Assembly: GCF_902859625.1 (NCBI RefSeq)
Contig: NZ_CADIJX010000014.1
Span: forward strand, 51,254-115,253
Length of the DNA stretch: 64,000 nt
Reading direction: 5' to 3'
Source of the DNA: Achromobacter pestifer
GTDB lineage: Bacteria > Pseudomonadota > Gammaproteobacteria > Burkholderiales > Burkholderiaceae_B
Under the pieces are notes generated by a model, which was given only the letters and a program-made list of their open reading frames with translations, did no database searches and was not told where the DNA came from. This document shows positions 18,594 through 27,074 of the stretch, one piece after another. The stretch's first letter is position 1, and each line of letters starts with the position of its first letter. The translations under genes and the position numbers were made by a program.

Positions 18594-19130
18594 TTAGCGT
18601 GGTTGCACCCCGCGGCCACGGCGCGCAGGCACCTCGGCTTTGAATTCGTTCAGCATTTCCAAGGCGTGCGCGGTCAGCTTGTCCAGCATCCGTTCCATCG
18701 CGTCGCGCTCTTCGTCGGTCAGCACCGACAACATCGCGTCGTTGCGTTGGACGGCGGCGGGGAACATCTCGTCATACAGATCGCGCCCTGCGCGCGTCAG
18801 ATCCAGGCTGACGCCGCGGCCATCCTGGCTATCGGCGCTACGGCAGATCAATCCGCGTTCGATCAGTTCGGACACGGTTCGGCTGGCCTGGCTCTTGTCG
18901 ATGTTGGCCTCGCGCGCCACCGCGTTGAGCGACATGTCCGGTGCCGCGCCCAACAGCGCAATGATCCGCCATTCACGCGGGCCGACGCCATAGCGGCTTT
19001 CGTTGAGTCCTGCCGCAATCCGGCTGGACACGTAGGCCAGACGGTTCAGCCGATACGAGAACAGTTCCTTAAGGGCCTGGGGTTCGGCGCGCGTGCGGGT
19101 AACGGTCTTGTGTGCGGTCGGAGATGCCAT
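18594..19130 (-). CDS. MarR family transcriptional regulator
   Basis: 178 residues with the winged helix of MarR proteins: DMSLNAVAREANIDKSQASRTVSELIERGLI is the helix-turn-helix, followed by the wing with the DGRG motif (DSQDGRGVSLDLT). It is likely a dimeric repressor that responds to an aromatic acid or acyl-CoA. It sits inside the acyl-CoA locus between two structural units. Three related 19-bp palindromes in front of these units and of the flavoprotein gene are its most likely targets. Ligand unknown. Confidence 0.92.
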   Translation of the reverse strand: MASPTAHKTVTRTRAEPQALKELFSYRLNRLAYVSSRIAAGLNESRYGVGPREWRIIALLGAAPDMSLNAVAREANIDKSQASRTVSELIERGLICRSADSQDGRGVSLDLTRAGRDLYDEMFPAAVQRNDAMLSVLTDEERDAMERMLDKLTAHALEMLNEFKAEVPARRGRGVQPR

Positions 19131-19138
19131 GGCTGAGT

Positions 19139-19208
19139 TCTACGTAGAGGAAGAAGAAGTCGGGCGGACGCAGCGGACGCGCCCTTGGCCGCATGATATA
19201 CAAATGCG
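19139..19208. promoter_or_regulatory. Inverted repeats upstream of the MarR gene
   Basis: TCTACGTAGA (19139-19148) is a perfect 10-bp palindrome 8 bp before the MarR start. CGCAT/ATGCG (19190-19194 and 19204-19208) form a second dyad near the end of the lyase-like gene. They could be an autoregulatory site and a weak terminator. They do not match the 19-bp operator motif. Confidence 0.3.
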
Positions 19209-19219
19209 GCGCGCGGCTT

Positions 19220-20176
19220 TCATGACGCAGCCTGCGACGGCGATACACCCGGTATCAGCGGATTCAGGCCACTTTGCGCCACGCGGCTGTGCAACGGCCG
19301 CCCCAGCGTCTGCTGGCAATATTGCGACACCTCGTCCAACGCCGTCAGATTCAGCCCGGTTCGCACGCCCATGGACTCGAACAGGCTCACCAAGTCCTCA
19401 GTGGCGACGTTGCCGGTGTGGCCGCCACCATATTTGACCTTGGCCGGGTGCCCGCCCACGCCACCGAATGCCGTATCGAAATGGCGCACGCCCGCCTCCA
19501 ACGCGGCCACGTAATTCACCAGGCCCGTGCCACGGGTATCGTGGAAATGCGCGACCGGCGTCAGCTGCGGAAATTCCAGCGCCATGCGCGAGTACAAGCT
19601 GCGTACCGCTGCGGGCGTCGCCATCCCGGTGGTGTCGCCCAGCGTCACGATCCCAACGCCCAGTTGCGCAAAGCGTTCCACGTCGTCCATCACGGAGTCG
19701 GGGTCCACCGCCCCTTCAAACGGACAGCCGAACGCCACCGAAATCGTGCCAACCATGCGCAAGCGTCCGCCTGCCAACTGCGCCATCTCGGCAATGTTGT
19801 CCCATTGCGCGACCCGCTCGCGTTTCAGATTGCGCAGCGAATGCGAGGTGGTGGCCGACACCAGCAGGCTGATTTCGTTGGCGCCGATTCCCGCGTCCTG
19901 ATCGGCCAGCGCGCGTTGCACCGCACGGGCATTGGCGCAGGTCGCCTTGTACCAAACCCCATCACGACGCGGCAGCATGGCCAGCAGTTCAGTGGCGTCG
20001 GAAAACTGCGGCACGACCTTGGGGTTGGAATAGGACGTGGCTTCCACGCGCTCAAAGCCCAACGCCGCAAAGCGATCGATCAAGTCCGCCTTGATCCTGG
20101 TGTCGATGAATTCCGGTTCATGCTGCAAGCCATCGCGGGCAAAGCACTCGCACAACACCACATCGCGCGCGCTCAT
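19220..20176 (-). CDS. HMG-CoA-lyase-like aldolase with altered active-site loop
   Basis: 318 residues of the DRE-TIM metallolyase family. ECFARDGLQ at 10-18 corresponds to the EVGPRDGLQ motif with the catalytic Arg14 and metal ligand Asp15. HFHDTRGTG supplies the two metal-binding His. GHTGNVATEDLV matches the end of the lyase signature. The signature cysteine of true HMG-CoA lyases (GGCPYA) is absent: the loop reads GGVGGHPAKVKYGGGHTGN. A different 3-hydroxyacyl-CoA is probably cleaved, or the reaction does not need the Cys. It overlaps the ligase gene by 4 bp. Confidence 0.83.
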   Translation of the reverse strand: MSARDVVLCECFARDGLQHEPEFIDTRIKADLIDRFAALGFERVEATSYSNPKVVPQFSDATELLAMLPRRDGVWYKATCANARAVQRALADQDAGIGANEISLLVSATTSHSLRNLKRERVAQWDNIAEMAQLAGGRLRMVGTISVAFGCPFEGAVDPDSVMDDVERFAQLGVGIVTLGDTTGMATPAAVRSLYSRMALEFPQLTPVAHFHDTRGTGLVNYVAALEAGVRHFDTAFGGVGGHPAKVKYGGGHTGNVATEDLVSLFESMGVRTGLNLTALDEVSQYCQQTLGRPLHSRVAQSGLNPLIPGVSPSQAAS

Positions 20177-21798
20177 GCCGTCTGCTCCAGTCCGAACAGC
20201 GCAATCGCATGCGCACGCAGCTTGTTCTTCTGCACCTTGGAACTACCTGTCATGCCGATGTGCTCAAAACTATCGACCACTTCTACGTAACGCGGCACCT
20301 TGTAGTTCGCGCACCGCGCCTTGCACCAGGCCGTCAATTCACTTGCCGCGCAAACCTGCCCTTCCTTGAGAAGAACGAATGCGGCTGGCACTTCACCCAG
20401 GCGCGCATCCGGCACGCCCACGACCTGGGCCATGCGCACGGCGGGGTGACTGTGCAGCACTTCTTCAACTTCGGCCGGCGCGACGTTTTCACCGCCGACG
20501 CGGAACATATCCTTTAACCGGCCGACCATCCGCAAGCGGCCGTTTGCGTCCATTTCGCCCAGATCGCCCGTGCTGAGCCAACCGTCTGGGCCCAACGCGC
20601 GAGCCGTCGCTTCGGGCATGTTGTAGTAGCCCTTCATCACGCTCCATCCGCGCGCCTGGATCTCGCCCGCCTCGCCAACCGCGACGGGCAGGCCCGTGCC
20701 CGGATCCACCACGCGGATTTCCATGCCGGGATGCGGCAGCGCCCAGCCTGCGGCGCGCAGCGCAAAAGAATCATCAAACGACGACAGCGTGATGTTGGGC
20801 GAGGCTTCGGACTGACCGTAGGCATTGCAGATGCCCGGCACGCCCATGACGTCGCGTATTTTTTGCATGACTTGCGGCCCCGCAGCGGCCCAACCGCCCC
20901 GCAGATGAATACGTGCGCGGTCAAAATCGGGATGGCCCATCAGCATCAGGAAGATCGTATCGTTGCCGGACGTCAGCGTGCAGCGCTCGGCATCCAGCAT
21001 CTGCAAGGCATCAGCGACGTCAAACTTGGGCAGCGTCAACAAGCAGCATCCCGTGACCAGGCTCACCAGGATGGATAGCGTGGTGCCGGCAACGTGGAAG
21101 TACGGGCGGATACTGAAGTAGCGATCGTCCGCCCGCACGCCAATGCGCTGGGCAGCGGCCCACGCATTGGTCAACATATTGGCGTGCGTCAGCATCACGC
21201 CTTTCGGAAACGAGGTCGTGCCCGACGTGTATTGAATCAACAGCACGTCGTCCGGATGAACGGCGTCGATAGCCGCCTGCATGGCAGCATCGTCCACGGC
21301 GCGGCCCGCGTCCAGGAATGCTTGCCACGCTTCGCCGCCACCCGGGCAGCGTTCGCCCAGCACCACGACCTGGCGCAATGCAGGCAAGCGTTCGCCCGGC
21401 AGCCGCATGGCCAGCGCCGGCTCTACTTGCGTAAGCAGATCCAGAAAGTCGATGCCCAGAAACGTATCGGCGGTCAGCAACAGCGTCACGTCGGCCTGCT
21501 TGAGGCAGAACTCAAGCTCTTCCGTCTTGAAGCGCGTATTGACCGGAACCGTGACTGCGCCCAGCATGGCGCAGGCATAGAAAATCTGCACCCACACGCC
21601 GCTATTGCCCAGCAGCACGCCGACATGATCGCCGTGCCGCACACCGGCCGCGTGCAGCGCGCGCGCAATACGGCGCGCTTCATCACGCATCTCGCGCCAG
21701 TCATGGCGCTCACCGGGCGCGACGAACGCTTCGGCCTGCGGGAACGCATGGACGCTGCGCTCCAGCGCCTTCGATAAGGTGGTTGGCGCGGCGATCAT
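20173..21798 (-). CDS. AMP-forming acyl-CoA synthetase
   Basis: 541 residues of the adenylate-forming (ANL) family. Motifs: IQYTSGTTSFPKGVMLTHANM (P-loop), NAYGQSEASPN in place of YGxTE, STGDLGEMDANGRLRMVGRLKDMFRVGGENVAPAEVEEVL (hinge and C-terminal domain). The final region VQKNKLR contains the usual catalytic Lys. It activates an unknown carboxylic acid to its CoA thioester for the hydratase and aldolase encoded on either side. It overlaps both neighbours by 4 bp, so the three products are made together. Confidence 0.9.
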   Translation of the reverse strand: MIAAPTTLSKALERSVHAFPQAEAFVAPGERHDWREMRDEARRIARALHAAGVRHGDHVGVLLGNSGVWVQIFYACAMLGAVTVPVNTRFKTEELEFCLKQADVTLLLTADTFLGIDFLDLLTQVEPALAMRLPGERLPALRQVVVLGERCPGGGEAWQAFLDAGRAVDDAAMQAAIDAVHPDDVLLIQYTSGTTSFPKGVMLTHANMLTNAWAAAQRIGVRADDRYFSIRPYFHVAGTTLSILVSLVTGCCLLTLPKFDVADALQMLDAERCTLTSGNDTIFLMLMGHPDFDRARIHLRGGWAAAGPQVMQKIRDVMGVPGICNAYGQSEASPNITLSSFDDSFALRAAGWALPHPGMEIRVVDPGTGLPVAVGEAGEIQARGWSVMKGYYNMPEATARALGPDGWLSTGDLGEMDANGRLRMVGRLKDMFRVGGENVAPAEVEEVLHSHPAVRMAQVVGVPDARLGEVPAAFVLLKEGQVCAASELTAWCKARCANYKVPRYVEVVDSFEHIGMTGSSKVQKNKLRAHAIALFGLEQTA

Positions 21799-22565
21799 GC
21801 GCGGCCTCCCGATTCAGCCGCGCCAAAGCCGGCGATTGCCTGCTGCCAGTTGGTGCCGCGCAGATTTTCCTCGATCGCCAGCAGCTCGATCGCCATGGCC
21901 CCTTCTCGCGTCGTCGCCAGCCCCTGGTCGATGCTGCGTTTCGTCAGCCTGACGGTCAGCGGCGCGGCGCCAGCAATGTGCCGCGCCATGGCAAGCGCCT
22001 CTTGCCCCAAGGCATCCGGCGCGTGGACATGATTCACCAGGCCAATCTCGCACGCTTCCGCCGCGTCGAAGCGGCGACCGGTGAACAGCAATTCCTTGGC
22101 CTTGCGCGCGCCAGCGATGCGCGGCAGCCGCTGCGTGGCGCCCACCGTTCCCCAGCCCACTTCGGGATAACAGAACATCGCTTCAGAAGAGGCCAGCACG
22201 AAGTCGCAGGCCGAGGCGATCTCGCAGCCCGAGCCGAATGCCGGCCCATGCACCACTGCGATCACCGGCTGCGGCATGCGTTCGATCGCGCCATAGGCGG
22301 CAAACCCCTGCACCCGCCGCGCCGTCATGTCGGCCGTGGACATGGTTTTGCGTTCTTTCAGATCGGCGCCCGCGCAGAAGGCCGATCCCGCCCCCGTGAT
22401 CAGCACCACATGCACGGCGGGATCAGCGGCCAGCGTCGTCATGGCCTGCACCAATTCGGCGCACATCAACGAGTTCAACGCATTGCGGCTATCGGGACGA
22501 TTCAGCGTCACCGTGGCGACACGGTCCTGCACATCCAACAAGATCGTGTGAAAAATCGGGGTCAT
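21795..22565 (-). CDS. Enoyl-CoA hydratase
   Basis: 256 residues of the crotonase fold with both expected acidic positions: GSGCEIASACD and CYPEVGWGTVG. The oxyanion hole segment is GSAFCAGADLKERK. The start is placed at MTPIFHTILL, preceded by AGGAG. A longer frame upstream (MDLINYM...) would run through the operator. It is the first gene of the hydratase - ligase - aldolase unit, with a palindromic site 92 bp upstream. It probably hydrates the enoyl-CoA made from the ligase product, giving the 3-hydroxyacyl-CoA that the lyase-like enzyme cleaves. Confidence 0.88.
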   Translation of the reverse strand: MTPIFHTILLDVQDRVATVTLNRPDSRNALNSLMCAELVQAMTTLAADPAVHVVLITGAGSAFCAGADLKERKTMSTADMTARRVQGFAAYGAIERMPQPVIAVVHGPAFGSGCEIASACDFVLASSEAMFCYPEVGWGTVGATQRLPRIAGARKAKELLFTGRRFDAAEACEIGLVNHVHAPDALGQEALAMARHIAGAAPLTVRLTKRSIDQGLATTREGAMAIELLAIEENLRGTNWQQAIAGFGAAESGGRA

Positions 22566-22918
22566 GCCTGCTCCTGAGTGTTCTAGGTATCTATCGGGCC
22601 TGGAACTGGCGCCTTTGCCAGCGCGCGTGCCGCCTTGAAATCGACTATAGGTCATATAGTTGATTAAATCCACTAGTTTTCAGATCACTGGAGGTCGGCG
22701 CTTGCTGGTTGCGGCGGATCGACCGGCTTTCGGACGATTTGGGCCGATGCCCCTGTCCTGCTAGACTTGCGCCCTGCCTGCCCCTGGGGCCACATTGATT
22801 AGTGATACACTCCCCGCCGAGTGTTTCCCTGCAATATCAAGGCACTAGGATAAAAACTTGAAGCGCGCCGCGGCACCGCGATGGCTTCAACGTGATTGCA
22901 GTGCCCAGCCTTGCCCGT
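22566..22918. other. Gene-free region before tRNA-Arg
   Basis: Contains the operator at 22657-22675 and the leader of the hydratase operon on the left. On the right it contains sequence upstream of the tRNA, where an AT-rich TAGGATAAAA could be part of the tRNA promoter. I see no coding signal. Confidence 0.5.
22657..22675. promoter_or_regulatory. MarR-type operator, copy 3
   Basis: TAGTTGATTAAATCCACTA matches copy 1 at 16 of 19 positions, including both outer TAGTTGAT/ACTA arms. It lies upstream of the enoyl-CoA hydratase - ligase - aldolase operon. Confidence 0.65.
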
Positions 22919-22993
22919 CTCGCCGTAGTTAAATGGATATAACCGGCCCCTCCTAAGGGTCAATTGGTGGTTCGATTCCACCCGGCGAGGCCA
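22919..22993 (+). tRNA. tRNA-Arg (anticodon CCT)
   Basis: 75 nt with the CCA end encoded. Acceptor CTCGCCG pairs with CGGCGAG, D arm GTTA/TAAC, anticodon stem GGCCC/GGGTC with loop CTCCTAA (anticodon CCT), T arm GGTGG-TTCGATT-CCACC. It reads the rare Arg codon AGG. No integrase or attachment-site duplication is seen next to it. Confidence 0.95.
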
Positions 22994-23303
22994 CCCCCCG
23001 GCCTCGGTCCCGACGCCGCACTCCCCCCTAAATTCCGCACGTTCAGCCAGATGAGGGTTAATCCGGGCTACGCTCACGCGCCTTGCGCCGTTAGCTTCTG
23101 GTGTCGCGTCTTGTGACGAATTGAAGCGACGTCAATACGTCACTAATATTTTTTTCAGCGATGATAGTGAATCGTCTTGCGCGCAACTTGATGTGCTGTT
23201 TAAATTCGACTCGTAAGCCCCTAATTCATCTGGATTTTTTCTGAACCGACGAACCGCCGGCTTAAGAAACACTTCTTCACAGACTGACAAGCCTGCTCAA
23301 ACC
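22994..23303. other. AT-richer gap between tRNA-Arg and pbpG
   Basis: Noncoding, with several short A/T runs (for example around 23147-23157) and a GACGT...ACGTC dyad near 23129-23141. It presumably contains the pbpG promoter. No gene or strong structure seen. Confidence 0.4.
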
Positions 23304-24515
23304 ATGGCATTTTCCTGGAAACGTGCAATAGCGAACGCGATAGCGCCGGCAGCGCTGGCGATGTGCGCGCTGCTGCCCCCAGCCGCGCTAGCCGCGAAGA
23401 ATTCCGACCCTTGCAAGACGAACGCCAAATCGGCGGCCTGCAAGGCGCAACAAGCCAAGAAACCCCCTGCCGCGAAAGCTGGCTCAGGCAAGAGCGCCTC
23501 AGGCAAACAAGCCGCGCCCGCCGCCAAGAAGGCCGCCCCGGCCGCCAAGAAGGCACCGCCTAAATCTTCCTCCACCGCCAAGAAAGCACCGCCCAAGGGC
23601 GGCAGGCAAGTCGCCGCCAAGGGCACGCCGCCCAAGAAGGGCGCGGCGGGCAAGAACGGCGCCTCGAACAAGCCCTCGCGCGGACAACGCGCCGCCGCCG
23701 CAGCCTCAGCGGCCGCCATGCCGCCGCCCGCAGTTTCGGTGCGCGCCGAAGCCGCCGCGCTGCGATCCAGCACCGCCTACGTGCAAGACCTGGAAACGTC
23801 GACCGTCCTCTTTGCCAAGAACGAAAATGTCGTGCGTCCCATCGCCTCGATCTCGAAGCTGATGACGGCGGTCGTCGTCGTGGACGCCAACCTGCCGATG
23901 GATGAAATGCTTGAGATCACCGACGACGACGTCGATGGCTTGAAGCACACCACGTCGCGCTTGCGCGTCGGCACCAAGCTCTCGCGCGGCGACATGCTGC
24001 ACTTGGCGCTGATGTCGTCCGAGAACCGCGCTGCCAACGCGCTGGGCCGCCACTATCCGGGCGGCCTGCCCGCTTTCGTGGCCGCCATGAACGCCAAGGC
24101 GCAATCGCTGGGCATGGGCAGCACGCACTTCATCGAGCCGACGGGCCTGTCCAGCAACAACGTCTCGTCCCCGCATGACCTGGCCCGCCTGCTGCGCGCA
24201 GCGTCGCAGCGCCCGCTGATCCATCGCTATTCGACTGATACCGAGTACGACGTCGAGATCAACAACCGCACGCAGACCTTCCGCAATACCAACCTGCTGG
24301 TGCGCAAGCCTGACTGGGACATCAAGGTGTCCAAGACCGGCTACATCAACGAAGCGGGCGAATGCCTGGTCATGCTGGCCCGCATCAATGGCCGCGATCT
24401 GGCCATCGTGCTGCTGGATTCCCAAGGCAAGCTGTCGCGCATCGGCGATGCCGTGCGGATCCGCCGCATCGTGCAAAACGAAGTGGCATTGGCATCGATC
24501 CAGCCTGGCGGTTGA
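23304..24515 (+). CDS. pbpG: D-alanyl-D-alanine endopeptidase (PBP7-like) with a long basic linker
   Basis: 403 residues: signal peptide (1-31), then about 100 residues very rich in Lys, Ala, Pro and Gly (about 40-130), then a peptidase S11 domain. The three penicillin-binding motifs are present: SISK with Ser182 and Lys185, SSEN, and KTG in VSKTGYINEAG. Low-molecular-weight PBPs of this family cut peptide cross-links in peptidoglycan during growth. The linker resembles histone H1-like tails in composition and may bind the acidic wall or tether the domain. No strong ribosome binding site is visible. A terminator follows 22 bp downstream. Confidence 0.9.
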   Translation: MAFSWKRAIANAIAPAALAMCALLPPAALAAKNSDPCKTNAKSAACKAQQAKKPPAAKAGSGKSASGKQAAPAAKKAAPAAKKAPPKSSSTAKKAPPKGGRQVAAKGTPPKKGAAGKNGASNKPSRGQRAAAAASAAAMPPPAVSVRAEAAALRSSTAYVQDLETSTVLFAKNENVVRPIASISKLMTAVVVVDANLPMDEMLEITDDDVDGLKHTTSRLRVGTKLSRGDMLHLALMSSENRAANALGRHYPGGLPAFVAAMNAKAQSLGMGSTHFIEPTGLSSNNVSSPHDLARLLRAASQRPLIHRYSTDTEYDVEINNRTQTFRNTNLLVRKPDWDIKVSKTGYINEAGECLVMLARINGRDLAIVLLDSQGKLSRIGDAVRIRRIVQNEVALASIQPGG

Positions 24516-24537
24516 ACGCTCTGCCTGCCCAAAAAGA

Positions 24538-24565
24538 AGGCCCGATCTTGTGATCGGGCCTTTTT
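24538..24565 (+). terminator. Intrinsic terminator of pbpG
   Basis: AGGCCCGATC-TTGT-GATCGGGCCT stem (9-10 bp) followed by TTTTT. It also lies just past the stop of the opposite ribbon-helix-helix gene. Confidence 0.9.
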
Positions 24566-24584
24566 CATTACGGGTGCCTGAGGG

Positions 24585-24974
24585 CTATGCGGCCACGGGC
24601 CGCTTGCTGCGCAACGGGGTCGCGTCATAGAGCGACGCCGGCAGCCCTTCCAGCACGGCTTGCGGATTCAGGGACCGAAGCGGCACCGCCGCATCCAGCG
24701 GAATCCGGCCGTCGGCCTGTAGCACTTGATAGCGCAGGCAACATACGCGCAGAAACGATGTGAAGTTGGCGGCCTCGCCACGGTATTCGATCAGTTCGTC
24801 GTACAGGCGTTCGATCAGTTGCGTGACCCGCATGCCGTCGCGTGCGGCGATCTCTTCCAGCACCTGCCAGAACAACTGCTCCAGCCGCAAGCTGGTTGCC
24901 ACGCCATGCAGACGCAACGAACGGGTTTCGGGCGCGTAGGACTGCTCGCTCGCGCGGATGAAGATTTCACACAT
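24585..24974 (-). CDS. Ribbon-helix-helix domain protein
   Basis: 129 residues. The first 75 match the RHH_4-type ribbon-helix-helix layout: basic strand ETRSLRLHGVATSLRLEQLFWQVLEEIAARDGMRVTQLIERLYDEL. The rest (FTSFLRVCCLRYQVLQADG) is typical of the same family in Burkholderiales and Rhizobiales. Probably a small DNA-binding regulator; its targets are unknown. The start is at MCEIFIRA with GGAG just upstream; an in-frame extension before it has no family similarity I recognise. Confidence 0.75.
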   Translation of the reverse strand: MCEIFIRASEQSYAPETRSLRLHGVATSLRLEQLFWQVLEEIAARDGMRVTQLIERLYDELIEYRGEAANFTSFLRVCCLRYQVLQADGRIPLDAAVPLRSLNPQAVLEGLPASLYDATPLRSKRPVAA

Positions 24975-25214
24975 GGGAGCTCCGGGGCCAGGCGCCCGCT
25001 GAACGGGCACATCCGGGTCACTGTACGACGTTTGATGCGCTACCCGCAAGACACCCCTGCCCCCGGCACGGCTTACGCCAGCCGGTTGAGCCCGCTATTC
25101 TGCAACGACACGTTGCACGCCAGCGGCCCATGCCCCCCAGTTGATATAAATCATGGTCACGACAGCGTGAGCGTCCGAGCATAGTGAAACTGATCAGACT
25201 TCGGAGGTAGTGTG

Positions 25215-26240
25215 ATGGACAAGACCATGAAGGCCGCAGTTGCACGAGCATTTGGCAAACCCCTTGTGATTGAAGAGGTCGCGGTGCCCCGGCCTGGCCC
25301 GGGCGAACTGCTGGTGAAGATCGAAGCTTGCGGCGTGTGCCACACCGACTTGCATGCCGTTGAAGGCGACTGGCCGGTCAAACCCAATCCCCCCTTCATT
25401 CCCGGCCACGAAGGCGTGGGCCACGTCGTGGCGGTGGGCGCGGGCGTCACCCATGTGAAGGAAGGCGACCGCGTTGGCATCCCCTGGCTGTATTCCGCCT
25501 GCGGCCATTGCGAACACTGTCTGGGCGGCTGGGAAACCCTGTGTGAACAGCAACAGAACGCGGGCTATTCCGTGAACGGCGGTTTCGCCGAATACGCGCT
25601 TGCCGCCGCCGATTACGTTGGGCTACTGCCCAAGAACGTCAGTTTCATCGACATCGCCCCCGTCCTGTGCGCGGGCGTCACCGTGTACAAGGGCCTGAAG
25701 ATGACGGACACGCGCCCGGGCAACTGGGTGGTGATTTCCGGCATTGGCGGGTTGGGCCACATGGCCGTGCAATACGCCAAGGCGATGGGCTTGAACGTTG
25801 CCGCCGTGGACATCGACGACGCCAAGCTGGACTTCGCCCGCCGGCTGGGCGCGGAAGTGACCGTTAACGCCAAGACCACTGATCCCGCCGCCTATCTGAA
25901 GCGCGAGATTGGTGGCGCGCATGGCGCGTTGATCACGGCCGTGTCGCCCAAGGCGTTCGAGCAAGCGCTAGGCATGGTGCGCCGTGGCGGCACCGTGGCG
26001 CTGAACGGCTTGCCGCCCGGCGATTTCCCGCTATCGATCTTCGACATGGTGCTCAACGGCGTCACCGTGCGCGGCTCCATCGTGGGCTCGCGCCTGGACT
26101 TGCAGGAGTCCCTGCAATTCGCCGAAGAAGGCAAAGTGCATGCGACCGTCGCCACGGAAAGCCTGGAGAACATCAACAGCGTGTTCGACCGCATGAAGCA
26201 GGGAAAAATCGAAGGCCGTATCGTGCTTGATTTCGCCTGA
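25215..26240 (+). CDS. adhP: Zinc-dependent alcohol dehydrogenase (AdhP type)
   Basis: 341 residues, medium-chain dehydrogenase. Catalytic zinc ligands are in CGVCHTDLHAVEGD and GHEGVGHV. Structural zinc cysteines are in CGHCEHCLGGWETLC. The NAD-binding GIGGLGHMAVQYAKAMG is intact. It oxidises primary alcohols such as ethanol, or reduces aldehydes, with NAD(H). The ATG at 25215 is chosen over a GTG 3 bp upstream because GGAGG is at a better distance. It is a single-gene unit ended by a 14-bp hairpin. Confidence 0.92.
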   Translation: MDKTMKAAVARAFGKPLVIEEVAVPRPGPGELLVKIEACGVCHTDLHAVEGDWPVKPNPPFIPGHEGVGHVVAVGAGVTHVKEGDRVGIPWLYSACGHCEHCLGGWETLCEQQQNAGYSVNGGFAEYALAAADYVGLLPKNVSFIDIAPVLCAGVTVYKGLKMTDTRPGNWVVISGIGGLGHMAVQYAKAMGLNVAAVDIDDAKLDFARRLGAEVTVNAKTTDPAAYLKREIGGAHGALITAVSPKAFEQALGMVRRGGTVALNGLPPGDFPLSIFDMVLNGVTVRGSIVGSRLDLQESLQFAEEGKVHATVATESLENINSVFDRMKQGKIEGRIVLDFA

Positions 26241-26268
26241 CCGGCGAACGCAAAGCCGCCGCAACGAC

Positions 26269-26303
26269 AAGGCGCCAGGGGCAGTTGCAGCCCCTGGCGC
26301 CTT
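26269..26303. terminator. Hairpin terminator between adhP and the PfpI gene
   Basis: AAGGCGCCAGGGGC (26269-26282) and GCCCCTGGCGCCTT (26290-26303) are fully complementary with a 7-base loop. It sits between two convergent genes and can serve both, although neither side has a long T run. Confidence 0.8.
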
Positions 26304-26357
26304 GCGTATTCACACGGAAGTCCGGAATCGGATTCGCAGCCTTCCGCGCGCGGTGGA

Positions 26358-26936
26358 TCAATGCGTGATTTTCGTGCCCAGCACCGCCAGGAACTGCGCC
26401 AGCCATGCCGGATGCGCGGGCCACGCCGGCGCCGTCACCAGGTTGCCGTCGGTGTAGGCCTGATCAATGCCGATCTCGGCGTAAGTGCCACCAGCCAGCC
26501 GAACTTCCGGCGCGCACGCGGGATACGCCGAGCACGTGCGTCCCTTCAGGATGCCGGCCGCGGCCAGCAATTGCGCGCCATGGCACACCGCCGCGATGGG
26601 CTTGCCGGCCTGGTCGAAGCCGCGCACGATATCCAGCACCTTTTCATTCAGGCGCAGGTATTCCGGCGCACGCCCGCCGGGGATCACCAACCCGTCATAG
26701 GACGAAGGTTCCACGCGATCGAAGTCGAAATTCAGCGCAAAGTTGTGACCGCGTTTTTCACTGTAGGTCTGCGCGCCTTCAAAATCATGGATCGCGGTGG
26801 CGATGGTGTCGCCGGCTTTCTTGTCCGGGCAGACCGCATGCACCGTGTGCCCCACGGCCAACAGCGTCTGGAACGGCACCATGGTCTCGTAGTCCTCGGC
26901 GTAGTCGCCGACCAGCATCAACAGTCGTTTGCTCAT
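26358..26936 (-). CDS. DJ-1/PfpI family protein
   Basis: 192 residues with the class I glutamine amidotransferase-like fold of DJ-1/PfpI. The nucleophile elbow is AAVCHGAQLLAAAG (Cys followed by His) and the conserved Glu lies in LMLVGDYAEDYE. Members act as glyoxalase III, deglycase-like or chaperone-like proteins, so the exact activity is open. GGAGACA precedes the start. Stand-alone gene between alcohol dehydrogenase and the YbaK deacylase. Confidence 0.88.
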   Translation of the reverse strand: MSKRLLMLVGDYAEDYETMVPFQTLLAVGHTVHAVCPDKKAGDTIATAIHDFEGAQTYSEKRGHNFALNFDFDRVEPSSYDGLVIPGGRAPEYLRLNEKVLDIVRGFDQAGKPIAAVCHGAQLLAAAGILKGRTCSAYPACAPEVRLAGGTYAEIGIDQAYTDGNLVTAPAWPAHPAWLAQFLAVLGTKITH

Positions 26937-27074
26937 GATTGTCTCCTAGGGATGGGGTGGAGCCGGTTGTGCGCCTGACTCGGTGTCGGGCTTCCGGTTC
27001 TTGATGTTCTGCCCCATTGTGCCCCTGTCGCAAATCCGGCGGGTGGTATGGGAATACCACGTCTGGGGCTGCCG

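Noticed and set aside
22657..22673. Upstream start for the enoyl-CoA hydratase at 22673
   Set aside because: The extension encodes non-family residues, crosses the palindromic site, and lacks a ribosome site, while 22565 has AGGAG.
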